Assembly: GCA_003963115.1 (NCBI GenBank)
Contig: RXJQ01000026.1
Location: 62,001 to 126,000, forward strand
From: Burkholderiales bacterium
GTDB lineage: Bacteria > Pseudomonadota > Gammaproteobacteria > Burkholderiales > Burkholderiaceae_C
Direction of reading: 5' to 3'
DNA: 64,000 nt
The stretch's first letter is position 1, and every line of letters begins with the position of its first letter. The position numbers were made by a program, and so were the translations under genes. Shown piece by piece: positions 13,598 through 22,569 of this stretch. The notes under the pieces were generated by a model, which searched no databases, was not told where the DNA came from, and saw only the letters and a list, made by a program, of their open reading frames with translations.

Positions 13598-14520
13598 GAA
13601 AGACCGTCGCCATCCTTGCAAGCACAGCCATGCTGCTGGCCTTGCCCGGTTGTGCCACCCGTCAGAACCCCGATCCGCTGGAATCCTGGAACCGCAAGGT
13701 CTTTGCCTTCAACGAGTCGGTGGACAGCCATGTCCTCAAGCCCGTGGCGGAGGGCTACAAGACCGTCACACCCGAGCCGGTGCGTACCGCCTTCAGCAAC
13801 TTTGCCGGCAACATCCGAGACGTCTGGTCCACGATCAACCTGTTTCTGCAAGGGCGCTTCAAAGAGGGCACCCAGAGCGTGATGCGTGTGGCCGTGAACA
13901 CGACCTTTGGCCTGGCTGGCTTGCTCGATATTGCCACGCCCATGCAGTTGTACAAACCCAATCAGGACTTCGGTCTGACACTGGGTGTTTGGGGTGTCAA
14001 GCCGGGTGCCTATATCGTGTGGCCCTTGTTGGGTCCCTCGACCTTGCGCGATACGGCGAGCCTGCCCGGCGACTGGTATTTCTCGGCTGGTAGCGTGGGC
14101 ACTTATCCGCGTGAGCGCAACCTGCTGGTGGGCTGGCAGGTGATCAACACGCGAGCCAATTTGCTCGAAGCCGGCAATCTGCTTGATGACGTGGCCCTGG
14201 ACAAGTACGCGTTCATGCGGGATGCCTACCTGCAACGCCGTCAGAACTTGATCTACGAAGGCGATCCACCGCAAGACGATCAGGATCAGGGTACGCCCGA
14301 TCCACGGCAGGACAAGGCTGGGCCTGAGGGGGCCGCTCCGGCCGCAGAACCGGCTGCATCCGGGGCCTCTTCTGGCGCGTCCTCGCCTGATTCTGCCGTG
14401 CCGGCCTTGCCGGCCGCTTCTTCGGCCAGTGCACCCGCCAGCCTGCCAATCAGCGAGGTCGACACGCCGGCTACGCTGGCCTCGGCCGGCAAGCACAACC
14501 CCTGGGCCATGTTTCCATGA
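13594..14520 (+). CDS. mlaA: Outer-membrane lipoprotein MlaA (VacJ)
   Basis: This 308-residue VacJ family lipoprotein has a signal peptide with lipobox LPGC (lipidated Cys near residue 20), followed by the family start NPDPLESWNRKVFAFNE. It removes mislocalised phospholipids from the outer leaflet of the outer membrane and hands them to MlaC. The start is GTG at 13594, overlapping the mlaD stop (GTGA). The C-terminal 70 or so residues form an unusual Ala/Ser/Pro/Gly-rich low-complexity extension beyond the normal family length. In E. coli mlaA is unlinked; its presence within the mla operon is common in betaproteobacteria. Confidence 0.93.
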   Translation: MRKTVAILASTAMLLALPGCATRQNPDPLESWNRKVFAFNESVDSHVLKPVAEGYKTVTPEPVRTAFSNFAGNIRDVWSTINLFLQGRFKEGTQSVMRVAVNTTFGLAGLLDIATPMQLYKPNQDFGLTLGVWGVKPGAYIVWPLLGPSTLRDTASLPGDWYFSAGSVGTYPRERNLLVGWQVINTRANLLEAGNLLDDVALDKYAFMRDAYLQRRQNLIYEGDPPQDDQDQGTPDPRQDKAGPEGAAPAAEPAASGASSGASSPDSAVPALPAASSASAPASLPISEVDTPATLASAGKHNPWAMFP

Positions 14521-14634
14521 GTTGCCCTGATGCCCCCCGGGGTCAAGCGTAAAGAAACACAATGCTGCTCGACTTGGTCCACCTGCTGCGCAGATGACGC
14601 GTTAGAGGGCCAGGCGATCCAAGAAAGGTTTCCC

Positions 14635-15315
14635 ATGAAATCCGCTCACAACTACACCATTCGTCTGCTGGCGTCGGCCGCTGTCTCGCTGGCCATGCTG
14701 TCTGGCGCTTCGGCCGCTGCCGAAGCCACTGCACCTGCTGCTGCCCAAGGCGCATCGGTCACCCAGGCCCCTGATGCGTTCATCAAGGTCATCACCGCCG
14801 ACGTGTTTGCCACCGTCAAGTCCGACAAGGCCTTGCAGTCGGGTGACATCCACAAGGTGACCCAGGTGGTCGACACCAAGATCATGCCCTTCGTGGACTT
14901 CCAGCGCATGACCGCCTCGGCCGTGGGGCGCAACTGGCGCCAGGCCACGCCGGATCAGCAAAAGCGTCTGCAGGACGAGTTCAAGACCCTGCTGATCTAC
15001 ACCTACGCCGGTGCTGCTTCGCAGATCAAGGACCAGACCATCGAGTACAAGCCCATGCGCAATCGCCCGGAGGACACCGAGGTGGTGGTGCGTACCATCG
15101 TTCGCGGCAAGGGTGATCCGGTCCAGCTGGACTACCGCCTGGAAAAGACGGCCGATGGCTGGAAGATCTACGACGTGAACGTGCTGGGTGCCTGGCTGGT
15201 GCAGACCTACCAGAGCAGCTTTGCGCAGGAAGTCAGCGCCTCGGGCATCGACGGCCTGATCGCCAAGCTGGTGGAGCGCAACAAGCAGCTGGCTGCCAAG
15301 AAAGTGGCGGGCTGA
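14635..15315 (+). CDS. mlaC: Periplasmic phospholipid carrier MlaC
   Basis: This 226-residue Tol-Tol-Ttg2 (MlaC) family protein has a cleavable signal peptide ending in the ASAAAEA region. The mature part contains VDFQRMTASAVGRNW and YTYAGAASQIKDQ, typical of the family. It shuttles phospholipids across the periplasm between MlaA and MlaFEDB. The ATG at 14635 is chosen because AAGAAAGG lies 6 nt upstream and it begins the signal peptide; an upstream in-frame start at 14530 adds residues with no function. Confidence 0.94.
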   Translation: MKSAHNYTIRLLASAAVSLAMLSGASAAAEATAPAAAQGASVTQAPDAFIKVITADVFATVKSDKALQSGDIHKVTQVVDTKIMPFVDFQRMTASAVGRNWRQATPDQQKRLQDEFKTLLIYTYAGAASQIKDQTIEYKPMRNRPEDTEVVVRTIVRGKGDPVQLDYRLEKTADGWKIYDVNVLGAWLVQTYQSSFAQEVSASGIDGLIAKLVERNKQLAAKKVAG

Positions 15316-15320
15316 TCGCC

Positions 15321-15608
15321 ATGTTGCTGCTGCCTGCCGTCATCACGCATGCCGAAGTGCCCCATGTGCTGAGCCTGTTCAAGCAGACGCTGGACAAGGC
15401 TGCAGCGGGCGGCAATGTGGACGCGGCCATGCTGACCGTGGACGGCTCGGCCCTGCAACGCTTTGACTCCAGCGCACTGGCCGTGTTGCTGGAGTGCCAG
15501 CGCATGGCCCGTGCCAAGGGGCGGGCCTTCGCTGTGCAGTCCCTGCCGCCGCGCTTGAAGGAGCTGGCGCGCCTGTACGGCGTGGACGGGCTCCTGCAAT
15601 CTGCCTGA
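15321..15608 (+). CDS. mlaB: STAS-domain protein MlaB
   Basis: This 95-residue single STAS-domain protein (DAAMLTVDGSALQRFDSSALAVLLE) is the cytoplasmic accessory subunit that binds MlaF and is needed for activity of the transporter. It starts 5 bp after the mlaC stop and ends the mlaFEDACB operon. Its stop codon lies inside the palindrome shared with the convergent zwf gene. Confidence 0.88.
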   Translation: MLLLPAVITHAEVPHVLSLFKQTLDKAAAGGNVDAAMLTVDGSALQRFDSSALAVLLECQRMARAKGRAFAVQSLPPRLKELARLYGVDGLLQSA

Positions 15609-15627
15609 TCCCGTTCGAGGATCAGGC
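15603..15627. terminator. Bidirectional hairpin between mlaB and zwf
   Basis: A perfect 9-bp inverted repeat GCCTGATCC / GGATCAGGC with a 7-nt loop contains the stop codons of both convergent genes. No long T-run follows on either side, so termination strength is uncertain. Confidence 0.55.
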
Positions 15628-17088
15628 CTCTTCCGACCAGGCGAAGCCATCCCGCGCCACCAAGGCGCTGGCCGCGGGCGGCCCCCAGGTGCCCGCCGCG
15701 TAGCCGCGCACCGAACTGTGGTCGCGTGCCCAGGTCTCGAGGATGGGTTCCACCCAACGCCAGGCCTGCTCCTGCTCGTCGGAGCGCACAAACAGGTTGA
15801 GCCGGCCGGCCAGCGCGTCGAGCAGCATGCGCTCGTACGCGCCCACGCGGTCCGTGGGGAAGGCCTTGTCGAAATCCAGGTCCAGCGAAACGGGTGACAA
15901 GGTCTCGGGCATGGCGCCCGCACCAGCAGATGCCACCGATCCCTTGGCGGCCAGCAGGTGCAACTCCAGCCCGTCTTCCGGTTGCAGCTTGATCACCAGC
16001 TTGTTGGCCGTGTGCGCCCCCGGGAAGATGGGGTGTGGCGTGGGCCGGAAGTTCACGACGATGTCGGCATGGCGGTCGGCCATGCGCTTGCCCGTGCGCA
16101 GGTAGAAGGGCACGCCGGCCCAGCGCCAGTTCTGCACTTCGCAACGCAGGGCCACAAAGGTTTCCATGTGGCTATCGGCAGGGACCTTGTCCTCGTCCAG
16201 ATAACCCTTGACCATCTGCCCGTTGATGGTCCCGGCACGGTACTGGCCACGCACCACATCCCGCGCCACCGAACTCAAATCGAAAGGCTTGAGCGAGCGC
16301 AGCACCTTGAGTTTCTCGTCGCGGATGGCGTCGGCATCGGCGCTGGAGGGCGGCTCCATGGCGACCATGGTCAGCAGTTGCAGCGCATGGTTCTGGATCA
16401 TGTCGCGCAGGGCGCCGGTGCGGTCATAGAAGTCGCCGCGTGTGCCCACCCCCAGGCTCTCGGCCAGCGTGATCTGGATGTTGGCAATGCTCTCGCGGCG
16501 CCACAGGGGCTCGAACAGCACGTTGCCAAAGCGCAGGGCCATGAGGTTCTGCACCGAGGGCTTGCCCAGGTAGTGGTCGATGCGCAGGGCCTGGCGTTCG
16601 CTGAACACGGCGCGCACGGCCTGGTTGATGGTCTGGGCACTGGCCAGATCGTGGCCCAGCGGTTTTTCCAGCACCACGCGGATGCCTTGGTGGTTGAGCC
16701 CGCAAGCCCCCAGTTGCTGGCAGATCACCGGGAAGAGGTGAGGGCTGGTGGCCAGGTAGATGACGGTGTTGTCGCTGCGGCGCGATTCGAGCCAGCTTTT
16801 GAGGCGCTGGTAGTCGGCCGGCAGGGACAGGTCCATGCGCAGGTAGTGGATCAGCGAAGCGAACTGCTTGAACTCGTCTTCCGATGGGCGTTTGGCGCTG
16901 TCGGCGGCCTGCAGGCGCTCTTGCAACCAGGCGCGGTAGGCCTCGTCGTCCTTGTCGTCGCGTGCCACGGCGAGGATGCGGCCGCCCGCAGGCAGCTTGC
17001 CGTGCCGCCAGGCCTGAAAGAGCGAAGGCATCAGCTTGCGCCAGGTCAGGTCGCCAGTGCCGCCAAAAAAAACGAGGTCGAAAGCCAT
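15622..17088 (-). CDS. zwf: Glucose-6-phosphate 1-dehydrogenase
   Basis: This 488-residue enzyme oxidises glucose 6-phosphate to 6-phosphogluconolactone with NAD(P)+, the entry to the oxidative pentose phosphate and Entner-Doudoroff routes. The N-terminal nucleotide-binding motif is [11 protein letters not shown], and the substrate motif RIDHYLGK contains the active-site residues. The length is typical. It is divergent from tal across 122 bp, which must hold both promoters, and convergent with mlaB. Confidence 0.96.
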   Translation of the reverse strand: MAFDLVFFGGTGDLTWRKLMPSLFQAWRHGKLPAGGRILAVARDDKDDEAYRAWLQERLQAADSAKRPSEDEFKQFASLIHYLRMDLSLPADYQRLKSWLESRRSDNTVIYLATSPHLFPVICQQLGACGLNHQGIRVVLEKPLGHDLASAQTINQAVRAVFSERQALRIDHYLGKPSVQNLMALRFGNVLFEPLWRRESIANIQITLAESLGVGTRGDFYDRTGALRDMIQNHALQLLTMVAMEPPSSADADAIRDEKLKVLRSLKPFDLSSVARDVVRGQYRAGTINGQMVKGYLDEDKVPADSHMETFVALRCEVQNWRWAGVPFYLRTGKRMADRHADIVVNFRPTPHPIFPGAHTANKLVIKLQPEDGLELHLLAAKGSVASAGAGAMPETLSPVSLDLDFDKAFPTDRVGAYERMLLDALAGRLNLFVRSDEQEQAWRWVEPILETWARDHSSVRGYAAGTWGPPAASALVARDGFAWSEEA

Positions 17089-17210
17089 GCGAGTTGCGAA
17101 AAATGGTCAGACCGGCTATCTGCTTGAGGGGGCGGTCCGAACTTTGTCATCGAATTGGATTCAGAATAAGGGCAACGATAAGGCAATTTCGCGGCGGCGA
17201 TCCGTTTGAT

Positions 17211-18167
17211 ATGACCTCGCAACTCGAACAACTCAAGGCCTTCACCACGGTGGTGGCCGATACCGGTGATTTCAAGCAACTGGCTCAATTCACGCCCCAG
17301 GATGCCACCACCAACCCCTCGCTGATTCTCAAGGCGGTTCAAAAGCCCGACTACGCGCCCTTGCTGGCCGATACCGTGGCGGCCCATCGTGGTGAATCAC
17401 TGGCGTCCATCGTGGACCGTGTATTGGTTCGTTTCGGGCTTGAGATTCTCAAAGTGGTGCCCGGTCGTGTCTCGACCGAGGTGGATGCGCGCCTGAGTTT
17501 CGACACGCAGGCCACTGTGGCGCGCGCGCGCCACATCATGGCTCTGTATGAAGCGGCGGGTATGGGCCGCAATCGCGTGCTGATCAAGATCGCCTCGACC
17601 TGGGAAGGCATCCAGGCGGCCCGTGTGCTGGAGCAAGACGGTATCCACTGCAACCTGACCTTGCTGTTCGCGTTCGCACAGGCCCGGGCGTGTGGCGATG
17701 CACGTGTCCAACTGATCTCGCCCTTTGTCGGCCGCATTTACGACTGGTACAAGAAGTCGGCTGGCGCCCAGTGGGACGAGGCCGCCAATGCGGGTGTCAA
17801 CGACCCGGGCGTGAGGTCGGTGAGCCGCATCTACGACTATTACAAGCAGCATGGTGTGCGTACCGAGGTCATGGGTGCGAGCTTCCGCAACGTGGGCCAG
17901 ATCCTGGCTTTGGCAGGTTGCGATCTGCTGACCATCAGCCCCGACCTGCTGGCGCAACTACAGGCTGCCGATGGCAACAGCCCGCCCGTGGTGCGGCACC
18001 TGACGCCGCCCGCATCGGCCCAGGCGCCTGAAGCCCAGATGAGTGAAGCCACCTTCCGCTACGAACTCAATGAGGACGCCATGGCGACCGAGAAGCTGGC
18101 TGAAGGCATCCGTCTGTTCGCAGCGGATGCGGCCAAGCTGGACGCCTTGATTGAAGCGCAACGTTGA
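17211..18167 (+). CDS. tal: Transaldolase
   Basis: This 318-residue class I transaldolase moves a dihydroxyacetone unit between sedoheptulose 7-phosphate and glyceraldehyde 3-phosphate. The Schiff-base lysine is K126 in [11 protein letters not shown], and the N-terminal DATTNPSL motif is present. The ATG at 17211 begins the conserved [11 protein letters not shown]; the open frame continues upstream but without homology. The stop overlaps a possible TTG start of pgi, so tal and pgi are one unit. Confidence 0.95.
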   Translation: MTSQLEQLKAFTTVVADTGDFKQLAQFTPQDATTNPSLILKAVQKPDYAPLLADTVAAHRGESLASIVDRVLVRFGLEILKVVPGRVSTEVDARLSFDTQATVARARHIMALYEAAGMGRNRVLIKIASTWEGIQAARVLEQDGIHCNLTLLFAFAQARACGDARVQLISPFVGRIYDWYKKSAGAQWDEAANAGVNDPGVRSVSRIYDYYKQHGVRTEVMGASFRNVGQILALAGCDLLTISPDLLAQLQAADGNSPPVVRHLTPPASAQAPEAQMSEATFRYELNEDAMATEKLAEGIRLFAADAAKLDALIEAQR

Positions 18168-18181
18168 TAAGCGCATCGGCC

Positions 18182-19822
18182 ATGGCATTCCCACGTTGTG
18201 ACCGGACCCTCGCCTGGTCGGCCCTGGGTGGCCATCTGCAAGCGCATGGCCGAGACCTGAACCTGCGGCAACTGTTTGCCGATGACCCTGACCGTGTGCG
18301 GCGTCTGGGCATCCAGGCGCCCGAGGTTTTCGCCGACCTGTCTCGATCGCATTTGGATGTGGCCACGCTTCATCACTTGCTCGATCTGGCCCGCGAATGC
18401 GGCCTGGCGGAACAGCGCGATGCCCTGATGGGCGGCGATGTGGTCAATGTCACGGAGGGGCGTGCAGCCTTGCACACGGCCTTGCGCGCACCGCGTGGGC
18501 AGGGGCCACATAGCGAGCAGGTGCACGAGGCGCTGGACCGCATGCTGGCCTTCGTCGAAGAAGTGCGGCAGACGGCGGGCGGCAGCATGCCGGGCCAGAT
18601 CTCGGATGTGGTCAACATCGGCATTGGCGGCTCTGATCTGGGGCCCCAGATGGTGGTGCCTGCGCTGGATGCCTTTGTGCACCCGGGCTTGAATTTTCAC
18701 TTCGTTTCCAACGCCGATGGGCAGGATCTGGCCAGTGTGCTGCGCAAGGTGAACCCGGCGCATACGCTGTTCGTGATTGCGTCCAAGACCTTCACGACGC
18801 AGGAGACCATGGCCAATGCGCAGACAGCGCGGCAATGGTTTCTTGATCATGGCGGCCAGGACATTGCTAGGCACTTCGTGGCCACGACCACGAATGTGAA
18901 GCTGGCGGCGGACTTTGGCATCACGCAGACTTTTGGCTTTTGGGACTGGGTGGGTGGCCGCTTCTCGATGTGGTCGGCCATCGGCCTGCCCATTGCGCTC
19001 TCGCTGGGCAGCAGCAACTTCCTGGCGATGCTGGCCGGCGCGCACGCCATGGACGAGCATTTCGCCCAAGCGCCGCTGGAGCAGAATCTGCCCACGCTGC
19101 TGGGCCTGATGGACATCTGGTACCGCAATTTCAAGGGCTACACCAGCCGCTGTGTGGTGCCCTATCACCATGGCCTGCGCCGGCTGCCTGCCTACCTGCA
19201 GCAACTGGTGATGGAGAGCAATGGCAAGGGTGTCGACGCGCAAGGCGGGCCGCTACCCTTTGCCACCAGCGATGTGGTGTGGGGCGAGCCCGGCACCAAT
19301 GGCCAGCACGCCTTCTTCCAGATGCTGCATCAGGGCACAGACGTGATCCCGGTCGAGTTCCTGCTGGTCAAACAGGCCAGTTACCGCGCGCCGGGCAGCC
19401 TGACGCCGGCCATGCGCACCTTGCTCAACGAGCAGCACCACATGCTGCTGGCCAATGGCCTGGCACAGGCGCAGGCGCTGATGTGGGGCAAGTCAGCCGA
19501 CGAGGCCATGCGGGAGTCGGTGCCCACAGCCTCGCCCGACATGGCGCCTGAAGCCATCGCCAGGCACCGCACCTTCCCGGGTAACCGCCCCAGCCTGACC
19601 CTGCTGCTCGACGAGGTCACGCCGCGCTCGCTGGGTGCGCTGGTGGCGCTCTATGAGCACCGAACCTTTGTCAGTGGGGCCCTGTGGGGCATCAACTCCT
19701 TTGACCAATGGGGCGTGGAGTTGGGCAAGGCGCTCTGCAAGGACCTGCTGCCGCGCCTGTCTTCGGGCGACACGAGTGGGCTGGATGCGGCCACGGCGGC
19801 GATGATCGCCCGCTTGCGTTGA
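18182..19822 (+). CDS. pgi: Glucose-6-phosphate isomerase
   Basis: This 546-residue enzyme interconverts glucose 6-phosphate and fructose 6-phosphate. Signatures seen are IGIGGSDLGPQM, FWDWVGGRFSMWSAIGLP, SNGKGVD, GEPGTNGQHAFFQ and the C-terminal NSFDQWGVELGK. The start chosen is ATG at 18182; a TTG at 18164 overlaps the tal stop and could be used instead. It follows tal directly, linking pentose-phosphate and glycolytic pools. Confidence 0.96.
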   Translation: MAFPRCDRTLAWSALGGHLQAHGRDLNLRQLFADDPDRVRRLGIQAPEVFADLSRSHLDVATLHHLLDLARECGLAEQRDALMGGDVVNVTEGRAALHTALRAPRGQGPHSEQVHEALDRMLAFVEEVRQTAGGSMPGQISDVVNIGIGGSDLGPQMVVPALDAFVHPGLNFHFVSNADGQDLASVLRKVNPAHTLFVIASKTFTTQETMANAQTARQWFLDHGGQDIARHFVATTTNVKLAADFGITQTFGFWDWVGGRFSMWSAIGLPIALSLGSSNFLAMLAGAHAMDEHFAQAPLEQNLPTLLGLMDIWYRNFKGYTSRCVVPYHHGLRRLPAYLQQLVMESNGKGVDAQGGPLPFATSDVVWGEPGTNGQHAFFQMLHQGTDVIPVEFLLVKQASYRAPGSLTPAMRTLLNEQHHMLLANGLAQAQALMWGKSADEAMRESVPTASPDMAPEAIARHRTFPGNRPSLTLLLDEVTPRSLGALVALYEHRTFVSGALWGINSFDQWGVELGKALCKDLLPRLSSGDTSGLDAATAAMIARLR

Positions 19823-19846
19823 GTGAATGGTGGAGTGAGCAGGGTG

Positions 19847-20497
19847 ATGACGCAGCAGCAAACCCAAGCGGTGGTCTTTGATTTCGGTGGCGTGCTGTTC
19901 AACTGGCAGCCTGCCAAGCTGATCCAGTCGATCTTGCCGCATCTGGCGCGCAACGACGAGGAGGCTTTGCAACTGGCCTCCAAGGTGTTCCAGTCCTTTG
20001 TGCCGGGCAGCGATTGGTCCGAGTTTGACCGCGGAGCGCTGAGCTGGGACGACGTTCGCGACCGGATCGCCCTGCGCACCGGGCTGGCTGCTGCCGACGT
20101 CAATAGTTTGATGGAGGCCATTCCACCGCATCTGGCTCCCATGCCGGCCACGGTGAGCTGGCTGGAGCGCTTGTCGACGGCGGGTGTGCCGCTGTATTTC
20201 CTGTCCAATATGCCGCAGCCCTATGCGGTGTTTCTGGAGCGCGAGCACGCTTTCCTGAACCGTTTCATCGAGGGTGTGTTCTCCTGCCACGTCGGGCAGA
20301 TCAAGCCCAATGCGGATATCTTCCAGACCGCCGCCGCTCAGTTCGGCATCGCACCTGAGCGCACGGTTTTCATCGACGACAACATCCACAACATTGAAAC
20401 GGCCCGCTCACTGGGTTGGCGGGCCGTGCAGTTCGTGGATGCAGCGCAGTGTCAGGCTGAATTGGCGCAACGCGGCTGGCTGACGATGCCAGCCTGA
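19847..20497 (+). CDS. HAD-family phosphatase (YihX-like)
   Basis: This 216-residue haloacid-dehalogenase hydrolase has motif I VFDFGGVLFNW near residue 10, motif II in YFLSNMP near 108, a lysine in GQIKPNADIF near 150 and motif III FIDDNIHN near 174. The closest described type is YihX, which dephosphorylates alpha-glucose 1-phosphate; the location next to pgi fits a sugar phosphate substrate, but this is inference. Start codon choice between ATG at 19847 and GTG at 19844 is open; GGAG lies about 8-11 nt upstream. Confidence 0.85.
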   Translation: MTQQQTQAVVFDFGGVLFNWQPAKLIQSILPHLARNDEEALQLASKVFQSFVPGSDWSEFDRGALSWDDVRDRIALRTGLAAADVNSLMEAIPPHLAPMPATVSWLERLSTAGVPLYFLSNMPQPYAVFLEREHAFLNRFIEGVFSCHVGQIKPNADIFQTAAAQFGIAPERTVFIDDNIHNIETARSLGWRAVQFVDAAQCQAELAQRGWLTMPA

Positions 20498-20530
20498 GCG
20501 CAATCACTTCAGGCGCCGACCTTAGGCGCC
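20474..20530. terminator. Hairpins between convergent HAD gene and rpoH
   Basis: Two inverted repeats lie here: GGCTGGC-N7-GCCAGCC at 20474-20494, at the end of the HAD gene, and GGCGCC-N7-GGCGCC at 20512-20530, spanning the rpoH stop. Either could end transcription; no T-runs follow. Confidence 0.4.
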
Positions 20531-21445
20531 AACTGTCTCGCTCAAGGCCTTGCGCATCTTCTTCATGGCGGCAGCTTCGATCTGGCGGATGCGTTCGGCA
20601 CTGACGCCATAGTCAGCGGCCAGCTCGTGCAGGGTCATGCCGCCCGAGCCGTTGTCATTCACCTTGAGCCAGCGTTCTTCGACGATGCGGCGGCTCCGCT
20701 CGTCGAGCTGCTCCAGCGCCAGGCTGATGCCATCGCTGGCCAGCCAGTCGCGGCGATGGGCTTCGATCACACGGGTGGGCTCGTGCACCTCGTCGGCCAG
20801 GTAGTTCAGCGGGGCCAAGGTAGCGCCGTCATGGTCGTCGTCTGCGGGGGCTTCCAGAGCCACGTCGCCGCCGGCCATGCGGGTTTCCATCTCGATGACG
20901 TCCTCGGGGCGCACATCCAGTTCTTGCGCGACGCGGTGGATTTCCGCCTCGCTCAAGGCCGCACGCGACACGCGGGCATCGTCGATCTCACCCTTGAATT
21001 GGTGCTTGAGCGACCTCAGGTTGAAGAAGAGCTTGCGCTGGGCCTTGGTCGTGGCGACCTTGACCATGCGCCAGTTCTTGAGGATGTATTCGTGGATCTC
21101 GGCCTTGATCCAGTGCATGGCGTAACTCACCAGGCGCACGCCCTGGTCAGGGTCGAAGCGCTTGACGGCTTTCATCAGGCCGACGTTGCCTTCCTGGATC
21201 AGGTCGCCCTGTGGCAGCCCGTAACCCAGGTACTGACGGGAGATGGAGACGACCAGACGCAGGTGCGACAGAACCAGCCTGGAGGCGGCCTGCAGATCCT
21301 GCTGATCACGCAGACGACGCGCCAGGGCTTGTTCTTCCTCGGCCTCCAGCATGGGGATGACCTGGACGGCGCGGATATAGCTGTCCAGATTGCCCAGCGA
21401 GGGCACCACACTCCAGGGGTCACGGGTGGCGATGGCAGTGGTCAC
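20522..21445 (-). CDS. rpoH: Heat-shock sigma factor sigma-32
   Basis: This 307-residue sigma-70 family factor directs RNA polymerase to heat-shock promoters. Region 2 (LVVSISRQYLGYGLPQGDLIQEG) is present, with the RpoH-box QRKLFFNLR that follows it in sigma-32 proteins, and region 4 ends with a helix-turn-helix (LHELAADYGVSAERIRQIE). The start codon is GTG at 21445, preceded by AAAGGA. Its promoter carries a perfect CIRCE operator, predicting HrcA repression of this sigma factor. Confidence 0.95.
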   Translation of the reverse strand: MTTAIATRDPWSVVPSLGNLDSYIRAVQVIPMLEAEEEQALARRLRDQQDLQAASRLVLSHLRLVVSISRQYLGYGLPQGDLIQEGNVGLMKAVKRFDPDQGVRLVSYAMHWIKAEIHEYILKNWRMVKVATTKAQRKLFFNLRSLKHQFKGEIDDARVSRAALSEAEIHRVAQELDVRPEDVIEMETRMAGGDVALEAPADDDHDGATLAPLNYLADEVHEPTRVIEAHRRDWLASDGISLALEQLDERSRRIVEERWLKVNDNGSGGMTLHELAADYGVSAERIRQIEAAAMKKMRKALSETVGA

Positions 21446-21476
21446 GGGGAGTCCTTTCGCGATTCCTTCTCAGAAC

Positions 21477-21506
21477 ATATTAGCACTCCTGCTCAGAGAG
21501 TGCTAA
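21477..21506 (-). promoter_or_regulatory. CIRCE operator overlapping rpoH promoter
   Basis: A perfect CIRCE element, TTAGCACTC-N9-GAGTGCTAA, occupies 21480-21506, the binding site of the heat-shock repressor HrcA. On the minus strand its ends coincide with a plausible promoter: TTAGCA as -35, an 18-bp spacer and TAATAT as -10 (21477-21482). HrcA binding would therefore block the polymerase site directly. Confidence 0.9.
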
Positions 21507-21669
21507 AGGCAAAAAAGTTCCCCTTTGCTCAGTTGGATTGTCCGGAATTGTCACGAATGGTGGACATCATGTGAAAAAATGTACTCAGACCGGTGATGGA
21601 GCCGGCAAGTGGATCAACAGACACCTGCAAAGAAGCAAAGCGGGCTTTGGCGCATGAAGGAGCTTGACC

Positions 21670-22473
21670 ATGGGCAATGCGGCAGTGACCCGCCAGGTAG
21701 TCGGCCAGGGCGTGGTGAATGACAGGGTGTACCAGTCGCCATCGGTGGTGCGCCATTACCCCTCCGACAAGCTGGAGCTGGCCGAGGCGCTGGCGCTCCT
21801 GAAATACCAGCCAGTGTTTGCCGGGCGGGATGTGCTGGATCTGGGCGTGGGCACCGGGCGCACGGCCATCTACCTGGCTCCCATGGCGCACCGCTACATC
21901 GGGGTCGATTACTCGCCCTATATGGTGCAGAAGGCCAGCCACCGTTTGCCCAAGGTGCGCTTCGAACTGGGGGACATGCGTGACCTATCTGTGCATGAGG
22001 CGGGCAGTTTCGATTTCGTGTTCGGGACCAACAATGTGCTGGACGCGGTGTCACACGAGGAGCGCCTGCAGGTGCTCAGCGAAGTGCGGCGTGTGCTCAA
22101 GCCCGATGGCGTGGTGATGTTCTCAGCGCACAACCGCAGCTACAAGCACGCGTACAGGGGGCCCCGGCTGAAGCTGTCACGCAACCCGGTGACCATGTTG
22201 CGCAACGTGGTCAGGGTGGGGCGGCAATGGCTCAATTACGGGCGCTTGCGCAGGTTCAATCGCGACGAGGCGCAGTATGCCTTGCTGACTGATGTCGGGC
22301 ACGACTACGCCTGCCTGCATTACTACATCGACCGCGAGGCGCAGGCGTTGCAACTGAGCGCGCTGGGGTTTCGTCTGCTGGACGTGTTCACGGTCTGGGG
22401 CGCCTCCCTGGGGGTGGACGATCTGGCCGAGTCCAGCCCCTGGCTGATGTACGTGGCCACGGTCATATCCTGA
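21670..22473 (+). CDS. Class I SAM-dependent methyltransferase
   Basis: This 267-residue soluble methyltransferase has SAM motif I VLDLGVGTGRT near residue 55, the acidic ribose-binding residue in IGVDYSP, and motif III in DFVFGTNNVLDAV. The fold is that of methyltransferase domain 11/25 proteins; the substrate is unknown. AAGGAG lies 7 nt upstream of the ATG at 21670, which excludes the TTG at 21664. It stands alone between divergent rpoH and the Ada-like gene. Confidence 0.85.
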   Translation: MGNAAVTRQVVGQGVVNDRVYQSPSVVRHYPSDKLELAEALALLKYQPVFAGRDVLDLGVGTGRTAIYLAPMAHRYIGVDYSPYMVQKASHRLPKVRFELGDMRDLSVHEAGSFDFVFGTNNVLDAVSHEERLQVLSEVRRVLKPDGVVMFSAHNRSYKHAYRGPRLKLSRNPVTMLRNVVRVGRQWLNYGRLRRFNRDEAQYALLTDVGHDYACLHYYIDREAQALQLSALGFRLLDVFTVWGASLGVDDLAESSPWLMYVATVIS

Positions 22474-22569
22474 GCGTTTGAACGAGCCCCGAGGCAAGAA
22501 TCGGAGTGTTTCGCCGGCGCCAAGCCGCTACAGTGTAAGCAGGTCAACAGACGTGGTCAGTGTGCGGTG

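Noticed and set aside
15958..17127. Plus-strand open frame of 389 residues opposite zwf
   Set aside because: Shadow of zwf; no motif and no ribosome site.
17089..17210. Search for a HexR-type operator between zwf and tal
   Set aside because: No convincing palindrome was visible in the 122-bp divergent region.
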